Origin: Bacilli bacterium
GTDB taxonomy: Bacteria > Bacillota_I > Bacilli_A > RF39 > UBA660
Length of the DNA: 21,208 nt
NCBI GenBank assembly: GCA_028684735.1
Contig: JAQUFI010000014.1
Coordinates: 1-21,208 of the forward strand
Direction of reading: 5' to 3'
The notes below the pieces were generated by a model that was given only the letters and a program-made list of their open reading frames with translations, was not told the origin of the DNA and searched no databases. Shown piece after piece: positions 15,678 through 21,208 of this stretch (within the stretch, counting starts at the first letter, position 1; the number at the start of each line of letters is the position of its first letter). Position numbers and translations under genes: made by a program.

Positions 15678-16541
15678 GTGAAAAAGAAATATAGTTTTAT
15701 TATTCTGCACTATTTAACAATCGATGATACAATAAATTGTATAAATAGTATTCAAAAGTATTTTTTTGATTTTGATTATAGTATTATTGTTGTTGATAAT
15801 GCTTCAAGTAATGGTACAGGTGAACAATTAATAAAAAAATATAATAATGATGATAAAATAAAAGTTATTTTAAATAAAACCAATTTAGGTTTTGCTAAGG
15901 GAAATAATATAGGATTTAAATATGCTAAAGATAACATTAAGCCAGATTTTATAATTATGATTAATAATGATACCTTTTTTTCTCAACGAGATTTTTTAAC
16001 TTTAGTAAATGAATCATATGAAAAATATCAGTTTGCACTGATGGGACCTAAAATAATTTTAAAGGATAATTCTATTTATCAAAACCATGAATATTTAAGA
16101 GATATTAAAACTTTGAAAAAAATAATTAGAAAATTAAAAATTAAGTTATTTTTTAATAAATTTTATCTCCTTTTTTTCTTTCAATCAATAAATTCAAAAA
16201 TTAAAAAAGTAAACAAAAAGGAAGATGAGAATTATAATCGATTAAAACACAATGTCGTAATTCACGGATGTTGCTTAATCTTTTCGAAGATGTATATTGA
16301 TAAATTTGATGGTATTCCTGATTTAACCTTTTTATATTGTGAAGAAGATTTGTTGCAAATTAGGCTTTTAAAAAATAATTTAACATCACTTTATAATCCT
16401 TCAATTAGGATACATCATAATCAATACGGAGCAACTGATGCTTTAAATAAAACCAATCGGAAAAAGGATGAATTTGTTTTTAAAAACTTAATTAAGGCTT
16501 ATAAGATTTTGATTAGTGAAATGAAAAAAAACAATATTTAA
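15678..16541 (+). CDS. family 2 glycosyltransferase (rhamnosyltransferase-like)
   Basis: A 287-residue GT2 enzyme of the group that includes many rhamnosyltransferases. It has FIILHYLTIDDTINCI (7-22), IVVDNASSNGTGE (37-49), TNLGFAKGNNIGFKYA (68-83), and MINNDTFF with the N-N-D metal site (94-101). Late in the protein come HGCCLIFSK and FLYCEEDLLQIRL, the ED motif near the C-terminus. A lysine-rich insert (about 145-190) separates the halves. The start is GTG 15678 with GGAGG upstream; the nearby ATG is followed at once by TGA. Rhamnose donor use fits the rfb genes of the same cluster but is inferred. Its last codons form one arm of the terminator. Confidence 0.87.
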   Translation: MKKKYSFIILHYLTIDDTINCINSIQKYFFDFDYSIIVVDNASSNGTGEQLIKKYNNDDKIKVILNKTNLGFAKGNNIGFKYAKDNIKPDFIIMINNDTFFSQRDFLTLVNESYEKYQFALMGPKIILKDNSIYQNHEYLRDIKTLKKIIRKLKIKLFFNKFYLLFFFQSINSKIKKVNKKEDENYNRLKHNVVIHGCCLIFSKMYIDKFDGIPDLTFLYCEEDLLQIRLLKNNLTSLYNPSIRIHHNQYGATDALNKTNRKKDEFVFKNLIKAYKILISEMKKNNI

Positions 16542-16558
16542 TTACATATTGTTTTTTT
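16525..16558. terminator. bidirectional terminator between convergent units
   Basis: AAAAAAACAATAT (16525-16537) and ATATTGTTTTTTT (16546-16558) form a perfect 13-bp inverted repeat with an 8-base loop. It has a T-run for the plus strand and an A-run (T-run on minus) for the other. It overlaps the 3' codons of the GT2 gene and ends 3 bases before the permease stop. Confidence 0.85.
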
Positions 16559-16561
16559 ATA

Positions 16562-17350
16562 TTAATATTTAGTTAATCTTTTTTCGACATATAATACTAA
16601 GTAATACATAATAGCAGCAATAATACATAAAATAATGATTCCAGACATTACTAAGTCTAAATTAAAGACTTGTGAACCATACATGATTAAATAGCCGATA
16701 CCTTGTTTAGATACTAAAAATTCGCCCATAATAACACCAATTAAAGACATACTAATATTTATTTTTAAAGTACTAATAATATTAGAAAAATTACTTGGTA
16801 ATAATAACTTAAAATAGATTTGTCTTTTAGTGGCTTTAAAGGACTGCATTAACTTTAATTTAATCGGATTAACACTATTAAAACCATGATAGATATCAAT
16901 AATCGTGATAATAACTGAAATTAGTAAGGCCATCACAATAATGGAATCCATTGCTGCTCCAACCCATATAATAATGATTGGTCCTAAAGCAACTTTGGGT
17001 AAACTGTTTAGGATTGTTAAATATGGATCAATTACTTTCGCAATAAACCTATTCCACCACAATATAGTAGCTACTACAATACCAATCATAGTACCTAAGG
17101 CAAAACTTATAATTGTCTCATAGATAGTAATTAAAATATGATTATATAGATTATGGGTTTGATGAAGATTAATAATAGTTTTTATAATATGTTTAGGACT
17201 GGAAGTAATAAAGGTATTGATTAATCTGTAATCTGCTAGAACTTGCCATAAAATAATAAATAAAGTAATAATCGATAATTGTGTCAATCTCACTAAAAAG
17301 TTATGACGTTTTATTTTTTTTAGGTATTGTTGATGTTCTAAACTATACAT
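16562..17350 (-). CDS. ABC transporter permease, SsuC/TauC/ThiX type
   Basis: Membrane subunit of a small-molecule importer. The 262-residue protein has about six helices. It carries the EAA-type cytoplasmic loop in SFKATKRQIYFKLLLPSNFSN (about 180-200), followed by MGEFLVSKQGIGYLI, and an earlier LNSLPKVALGPIIIIW segment; all are typical of the COG0600 permeases. An upstream TTG (17359) sits right against the GGAAAGAG site, so I prefer ATG at 17350. It overlaps the ATPase gene by 8 bases and is last in the operon, converging on the polysaccharide cluster. Confidence 0.9.
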   Translation of the reverse strand: MYSLEHQQYLKKIKRHNFLVRLTQLSIITLFIILWQVLADYRLINTFITSSPKHIIKTIINLHQTHNLYNHILITIYETIISFALGTMIGIVVATILWWNRFIAKVIDPYLTILNSLPKVALGPIIIIWVGAAMDSIIVMALLISVIITIIDIYHGFNSVNPIKLKLMQSFKATKRQIYFKLLLPSNFSNIISTLKINISMSLIGVIMGEFLVSKQGIGYLIMYGSQVFNLDLVMSGIIILCIIAAIMYYLVLYVEKRLTKY

Positions 17351-18089
17351 GATAATCAATCTCTTTCCATATTAATTCATAATAATGGGCAAACTCTTTA
17401 GCTTTACGATTATTAATCGGAGTTGATTTATCAGTTAATTCAATATTAAATATTTTTTTTATGGTAGCAGGTCTTTTAGATAATATAATAATACGGTCAG
17501 CCATGCTTATAGCCTCAGCTAAATCATGGGTTACCATAATAACACTTTTACCTTCACTTTTAATAATCTTAAAGACATCATCTGAAACTGCTAATCTCGT
17601 TTGATAGTCTAAAGCAGAAAATGGTTCATCTAATAATAATATATCAGGATTAGTAGCTAGAGTTCTAATTAAGGCTACCCTTTGACGCATCCCACCTGAT
17701 AAATTAGGTGGATAACTATTACTGAAGTTTGATAATCCATAAGTGTTTAAAAGTTTTAATACATAGTTTTTAGTTTCTTCATTTAAGTTATGATTTATTT
17801 CTAGTCCTAGTAAGCAGTTATCTAAAACTGTTCGCCATTCAAATAAGGAATCTTGTTGAAGCATATAACCAATTTTCGTATTTTCACGGAATTTTATCTC
17901 ACCATCTGTTTTTTCTTCTAATCCACAAAGAATTGATAGAATGGTACTTTTACCACAACCACTAGGACCTACAATAGCCACGAATTCACCATCTGACATA
18001 GTAAAAGAAAAATTATCAACAGCTAATGTTTCATCTCTTTTAGTGTGATAAATTTTCCTTAAATCTTTTATTTTTAAAATCTTTGTCAT
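17343..18089 (-). CDS. ABC transporter ATP-binding protein, SsuB/TauB/ThiZ type
   Basis: The 248-residue ATPase has every motif in order: Walker A GPSGCGKST (41-49), Q-loop MLQQD (77-80 region), ABC signature LSGGMRQR (130-137), Walker B ILLLDEP (150-156), D-loop SALD and the switch His188 in VTHD. It powers uptake with the permease downstream and the binding protein upstream. Its ATG overlaps the stop of the binding-protein gene as ATGA, and no Shine-Dalgarno is visible before it, so its translation is probably coupled. Confidence 0.95.
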   Translation of the reverse strand: MTKILKIKDLRKIYHTKRDETLAVDNFSFTMSDGEFVAIVGPSGCGKSTILSILCGLEEKTDGEIKFRENTKIGYMLQQDSLFEWRTVLDNCLLGLEINHNLNEETKNYVLKLLNTYGLSNFSNSYPPNLSGGMRQRVALIRTLATNPDILLLDEPFSALDYQTRLAVSDDVFKIIKSEGKSVIMVTHDLAEAISMADRIIILSKRPATIKKIFNIELTDKSTPINNRKAKEFAHYYELIWKEIDYHV

Positions 18090-19075
18090 TTTTTCGAATA
18101 AGTGTTATCAACTAATTTGTCATATGGTGCATTCTTATCTAATTCATTGGCTGATTTCATAATTGTTTGAATGTGGTTGAAATTATCTTCTTCAATATAT
18201 GTTGTCTTAAACCATGAATCAATACTCTTATAACGATCAACAATCTTAACTAAGTCGTTCATTGAAGTATCTGGAAAATAATCAATAATTACTTCAGCTA
18301 TTTTTTCCTTATCATTATTGTGAACATAATCTAAACCTCTTTGAATAGCTTTAACAAAACCTTCAATAACTTCTGGGTTATCTTCAATATAACTTTTTCT
18401 CGTATTATAAGAAGTGTAAGGAACTACTCCTCCAAGTTCACCAATTGCGGCTACGACATATCCATAACCTTGTTTTTCAATACTTAAAGCATTAGGTTCA
18501 AATAAGGTAACAAAGTCTCCGATACCCCCAATAAAAGCACCACTCATAGCGGCAAACGCAATACTGGTATCAATACTTAAATCATTTACAGGATCAATCC
18601 CATTCGATTTTAAAGCCCATTCAAAGGTCATTTCGGGCATACCACCTTTTCTTCCCCCAACAACACTTTTTCCTTTCAAATCATTTAAAGTGAAATGATC
18701 ATATTTTTTTCTTGAAACTAAGAAACTACCATCACGTTTAGTTAAACCCGCAAAATTAACTAAATAATCTTTTTCCCCTTGTTGGTAGACATAAATAGAG
18801 GCTTCACTACCACAAAAACCAATATGAACATCACCAGATAGTACAGCAGCTGAGACTTTATCTGCTCCTGGTACTAAAATAAGTTCGACATCTAATCCTT
18901 CATCCTCAAAATAACCTAAACTATGAGCTACATATTGAGGAGCATAAAAAACACTATGGGTTACTTCGGCTACTTTAACTTCTTTTAGATCACTAGTTTC
19001 CTTATTAAAAAACAGTAAATATCCGCTTACAAGGATGATTATTAAAGCAGGAATAATATATAAATATATTTTCAA
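18086..19075 (-). CDS. ABC transporter substrate-binding protein, NMT1/SsuA/ThiY-like
   Basis: A 329-residue extracytoplasmic binding protein. After an N-terminal hydrophobic helix (about 3-23) comes the family pattern KVAEVTHSVFYAPQYVAHSL and GYFEDEGLDVEL. Next are SAAVLSGDVHIGFCGSEASI, then DLKGKSVVGGRKGGMPEM. Relatives bind sulfonates, nitrate, or pyrimidine/riboflavin precursors. I see no TPP or FMN riboswitch upstream, so the substrate stays open. The N-terminus has no lipobox Cys, so it is probably held by an uncleaved signal anchor. The start is TTG at 19075, supported by AAAGGAGAG at good spacing; no better ATG exists nearby. Confidence 0.88.
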   Translation of the reverse strand: MKIYLYIIPALIIILVSGYLLFFNKETSDLKEVKVAEVTHSVFYAPQYVAHSLGYFEDEGLDVELILVPGADKVSAAVLSGDVHIGFCGSEASIYVYQQGEKDYLVNFAGLTKRDGSFLVSRKKYDHFTLNDLKGKSVVGGRKGGMPEMTFEWALKSNGIDPVNDLSIDTSIAFAAMSGAFIGGIGDFVTLFEPNALSIEKQGYGYVVAAIGELGGVVPYTSYNTRKSYIEDNPEVIEGFVKAIQRGLDYVHNNDKEKIAEVIIDYFPDTSMNDLVKIVDRYKSIDSWFKTTYIEEDNFNHIQTIMKSANELDKNAPYDKLVDNTYSKK

Positions 19076-19098
19076 AAAAACTCTCCTTTCATCAATTT

Positions 19099-19127
19099 AT
19101 TATATTCAAGTCATAAGTTATGGTGAT
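19099..19127 (-). promoter_or_regulatory. candidate promoter for the ABC importer operon
   Basis: On the minus strand a perfect TATAAT -10 (19104-19099) lies about 24 bases before the start codon. The -35 region (19127-19122, ATCACC) is poor. CATAA-G-TTATG (19112-19122) is a short palindrome touching it and could bind a regulator, perhaps an activator. Confidence 0.4.
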
Positions 19128-19158
19128 AAATATGGAGTGAGAATAATGAGACAAATTA

Positions 19159-19167
19159 TGCTATAAT
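19159..19167 (+). promoter_or_regulatory. extended -10 promoter of the Fic module
   Basis: TGCTATAAT (19159-19167) is a perfect extended -10 element with no convincing -35. Transcription would begin near 19174, giving a leader of only about 13 bases that is mostly the RBS GGTGGTGAG. Confidence 0.65.
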
Positions 19168-19186
19168 ACTAATAGGTGGTGAGATT

Positions 19187-19402
19187 ATGTCAGAAGAAAA
19201 TATCGAAAAAGCAATTACCGGAGCAGCCTCTAATACAGATATCGAATATGAGGAGTCTTTAAGCGATGAAGAATTAGGTTTTCTTAAAGATGCTTTAAGA
19301 AAAGGACGTAAATCAGACAGTTTATTATATAATTTAGTTAAATTATATGATAGTAAAAAACAAATGAAGGAAGAGAAGAAATATGATGGAAGTAAAAAGT
19401 AA
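19187..19402 (+). CDS. putative VbhA-like antitoxin of a Fic module
   Basis: A 71-residue acidic and charged protein directly upstream of fic, overlapping it by 20 bases. That arrangement is typical of class I Fic systems, where a small antitoxin blocks ATP binding in the Fic pocket with a helix carrying [S/T]xxxE[G/N]. By eye it follows the VbhA layout: a first helix (EKAITGAASNTDIE, 7-20), then SLSDEELGFLKDALRKG (24-40) and SDSLLYNLVKLYD. The motif is not canonical. Ser15 to Glu20 is one residue too long and is followed by Tyr; Ser24 to Glu28 fits SxxxE but Glu follows. Position is the main evidence, so the name is tentative. Confidence 0.6.
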   Translation: MSEENIEKAITGAASNTDIEYEESLSDEELGFLKDALRKGRKSDSLLYNLVKLYDSKKQMKEEKKYDGSKK

Positions 19403-20051
19403 TTATGATGATATATATAATTCTCAATCTAAATATTGTTATCCTGAGACAGATGTTTTAATAAATAGTAATAATATAAGAGATGCTGAAGTTTTAAGTA
19501 ATGTTGAACGAATGATATCGACTTATAAGTTATCTCATTTACAAGTTGAACCAATTAAAGGTAACTTTGATATCGATCATTATTTAAAAATACACCAATA
19601 TTTGTTTAATGATTTGTATTCTTTTGCCGGTGAAATCAGAACTGAAAACATGACGAAAGGTGTAACTCCTTTTTGTCGACCCGACTATATTCATTATTAC
19701 TTAACGAAAACATTAGAAAAATTAAATCAAGATATTGTTAAAGTCAAAAGTGAAGAGGAGTTACTTGATGTTTTAGCTTATTACTATGGTGAAGTTAATG
19801 TTATTCATCCTTTCCGTGAAGGAAATGGACGTACTCAAAGAGAATTCTTTAGGGAATTTGTTGAATCTAAATGCCAAGATTATGACTTTGGTAATTATGA
19901 AATCAACTATAATCAATTAGCTTCAGACGGTAAAACTTGTTTGATAAATGGTTGTATACTTTCGGCAGCTAATGGTGACACGACATTATTAAAAGAGTTT
20001 TTTAAACAAACTTTAGTTAATCACCAAAAATTATATGTATCAAAAAGATAA
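19383..20051 (+). CDS. Fic-domain protein (probable AMPylase toxin)
   Basis: A 222-residue Fic/DOC protein. The active-site motif HPFREGNGRTQR (142-153) is complete: catalytic His142, the Glu146 metal ligand, the G-N-G anion hole and Arg153. Upstream come YCYPETDVLINSNNIRD (18-34) and the flap FAGEIRTENMTKGVTPFCRPDYI (81-103), which positions the target chain. It should transfer AMP from ATP (or another NMP) to a hydroxyl side chain of a protein. I find no inhibitory motif of its own at the N-terminus; at the C-terminus Thr201-Glu205 has the right spacing but is followed by Phe. Control therefore more likely comes from the overlapping small gene. The start is ATG 19383 or 19386 after GGAAGAGAAG. 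The target is unknown. Confidence 0.92.
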   Translation: MMEVKSNYDDIYNSQSKYCYPETDVLINSNNIRDAEVLSNVERMISTYKLSHLQVEPIKGNFDIDHYLKIHQYLFNDLYSFAGEIRTENMTKGVTPFCRPDYIHYYLTKTLEKLNQDIVKVKSEEELLDVLAYYYGEVNVIHPFREGNGRTQREFFREFVESKCQDYDFGNYEINYNQLASDGKTCLINGCILSAANGDTTLLKEFFKQTLVNHQKLYVSKR

Positions 20052-20077
20052 AACACTCTTATCGTATGAGTGTTTTT
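20050..20077 (+). terminator. intrinsic terminator after fic
   Basis: AAAACACTC (20050-20058) pairs with GAGTGTTTT (20068-20076), with a 9-base loop and a run of five T. It overlaps the fic stop codon. An extended -10-like TGTTATGAT (20079-20087) follows at once and may start pcrA transcription. Confidence 0.82.
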
Positions 20078-20102
20078 ATGTTATGATTGTAGTGGTGATA
20101 GT

Positions 20103-21208
20103 ATGAACTTAGAAGGATTAAACAACAAACAAATTGAAGCAGTCAAAGTACAAGATGGACCATTACTGGTTTTAGCAGGTGCTGGTAGCGGAAAGACTCG
20201 TGTTTTGACAACGCGTGTGGCTTATCTAATTGACCAAGGAATTGATCCGAAACAAATTTTAGCAATCACATTTACAAATAAAGCAGCTAAAGAAATGAAA
20301 GATAGAATTATAAAGATGTTAGGTCCCGTGGCTTATCAAATTCAAATCTCAACTTTCCACTCTTTTGGGTTGACTATTCTTAAAGAACATCATGATTTAT
20401 TAGGGTATAAAAAGAATTTTACGATTGTTGATAGTGAAGATTCAATTGTTCTTATAAAAAAGATATTAAAGGAAATGGACTTAGATCCAAAGATCTACCA
20501 CCCTAAAGGAATTAAAACGCAAATAAGTGGAACTAAAAACGAATTATTAAATCCTGAAGATTATTCAAATTATGCGAATACGGAATATGAAAAGATTGTT
20601 TTAAAGATATATAAAGCTTATCAAAATAAACTGGTTATTAACAATTCTCTTGATTTTGATGATTTATTGATGTTACCAATCGTTTTATTTAGACAAAACC
20701 CTAAAGTTAAACAAAGTTATCAAGAACGATTTAAATATGTATTAATAGATGAATATCAAGATACGAATGAAGCTCAATATGTATTAACTAAGATGATATC
20801 TGAAAAGTATAAAAATATCTGTGTGGTTGGAGATCCTGATCAAAGTATCTATGCTTTTAGAGGGTCTAATTATCGTAATATTCTTAATTTTGAAAAGGAT
20901 TATAAGAATACGACGACGATTATTTTAGATGAGAATTATCGTTCGACTAAAAATATTTTGAATGTAGCTAACAACATTATTATGCATAATGGTGCTAGAA
21001 AAGAAAAGAACCTTTGGACCAATAATAAAGAAGGGGAAAAAATTATCTATCATCGTTCAGAAAATGAAAAAGATGAAGCATTTTATGTTATGACTCAAAT
21101 AAGAAAATTAAGGGAAAGTTCACCTTTAAATGAAATTGCAGTATTATATCGGACAAATGCTCAATCAAGAAATATGGAAGAAGCCTTACTAAGAGAAAAC
21201 ATTCCCTA
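20103..21208 (+). CDS. pcrA: ATP-dependent DNA helicase PcrA/UvrD (3' end outside window)
   Basis: The first 368 residues of an SF1A helicase that unwinds DNA in repair and replication. Motifs in order: the Q motif LNNKQIEAV (6-14), Walker A AGAGSGKT (25-32), TFTNKAAKEM (motif Ia), STFHSFG (motif Ib), DEYQDTN (motif II, about 215), GDPDQSIYAFRG (motif III, about 242), DENYRS (motif IV, about 278), and YRTNAQSR near the edge. It reads off the window; whole proteins are about 700-750 residues. The start is ATG 20103 with GTGGTGATA upstream. UvrD and Rep share the fold; PcrA is the usual form in low-GC Gram-positives. It looks like ordinary core genome bordering the accessory genes. Confidence 0.93.
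   Translation, partial: MNLEGLNNKQIEAVKVQDGPLLVLAGAGSGKTRVLTTRVAYLIDQGIDPKQILAITFTNKAAKEMKDRIIKMLGPVAYQIQISTFHSFGLTILKEHHDLLGYKKNFTIVDSEDSIVLIKKILKEMDLDPKIYHPKGIKTQISGTKNELLNPEDYSNYANTEYEKIVLKIYKAYQNKLVINNSLDFDDLLMLPIVLFRQNPKVKQSYQERFKYVLIDEYQDTNEAQYVLTKMISEKYKNICVVGDPDQSIYAFRGSNYRNILNFEKDYKNTTTIILDENYRSTKNILNVANNIIMHNGARKEKNLWTNNKEGEKIIYHRSENEKDEAFYVMTQIRKLRESSPLNEIAVLYRTNAQSRNMEEALLRENIP

Noticed and set aside
19076..19186. TPP or other vitamin riboswitch before the ThiY-like gene
   Set aside because: The minus-strand leader is only about 20 bases after the -10 and has none of the conserved THI-box sequence.
1..21208. Mollicute code 4 (TGA as Trp)
   Set aside because: Several genes end at TGA exactly where the family's C-terminus is expected (manC, the GT genes at 14286 and 14876), and TGG is used for conserved Trp positions.
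1..21208. CRISPR array, tRNA, rRNA, insertion sequence ends or phage attachment site
   Set aside because: No regularly spaced repeats, cloverleaf sequence, transposase or integrase was found on either strand.

Overview
The window is strongly AT-rich and uses TAA, TAG and TGA as stops, with TGG for Trp, so the standard bacterial code fits. Shine-Dalgarno sites are good, A-tracts are long, and overlapping operons are common. Gene content is Bacillota-like: compact phosphoglucose isomerase, PcrA helicase, TuaG-like glycosyltransferase, PglC-type phosphoglycosyltransferase. A low-GC Bacillota or a walled relative of the Mollicutes (Acholeplasma/Izemoplasma/Haloplasma or Erysipelotrichia side) is my best guess. 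No rRNA, tRNA, IS element or CRISPR array was seen, so the placement is inference.

Layout. (1) 1-3861, +: the 3' end of a GH94 glycoside phosphorylase-like gene, pgi, and a phosphoglucomutase/phosphomannomutase. The genes overlap by a few bases and end at a clear terminator (3882-3914). (2) 3962-12858, +: the first part of a surface-polysaccharide cluster. It starts from a promoter with a perfect 16-bp palindrome in its spacer and a foldable leader. It holds rfbC, rfbD, rfbB (dTDP-L-rhamnose), a TuaG-like GT2, a truncated polysaccharide pyruvyltransferase, gmd, bifunctional manC, a GT4 and a WbsX-family protein, and closes with an internal terminator. (3) 12899-16558, +: a second unit behind a near-consensus promoter: Wzy-like polymerase, initiating phosphoglycosyltransferase and two GT2 enzymes, ending in a bidirectional terminator. 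(4) 16562-19075, -: a three-gene ABC importer operon of the SsuA/ThiY type. (5) 19159-20077, +: a small VbhA-like putative antitoxin overlapping a Fic protein with an intact active-site motif. (6) 20103-end, +: the 5' part of pcrA/uvrD.

How the genes fit together. GH94 phosphorolysis would give glucose-1-phosphate, which the mutase and Pgi turn into glucose-6-P and fructose-6-P. Fructose-6-P and the mutase also feed the bifunctional ManC (phosphomannose isomerase plus GDP-mannose pyrophosphorylase), and Gmd makes GDP-4-keto-6-deoxymannose. RfbBDC complete dTDP-rhamnose from dTDP-glucose. The sugars would be assembled on a lipid carrier by the PglC-like enzyme and the glycosyltransferases, then polymerised by Wzy. 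Three expected parts are absent here: rfbA, a reductase that uses the Gmd product, and a flippase or ABC exporter.

The points most worth a second look are the pyruvyltransferase gene cut off exactly where gmd begins, the palindrome-in-promoter plus structured leader before rfbC, the orphan Gmd, and the Fic/antitoxin pair with a degenerate inhibitory motif.
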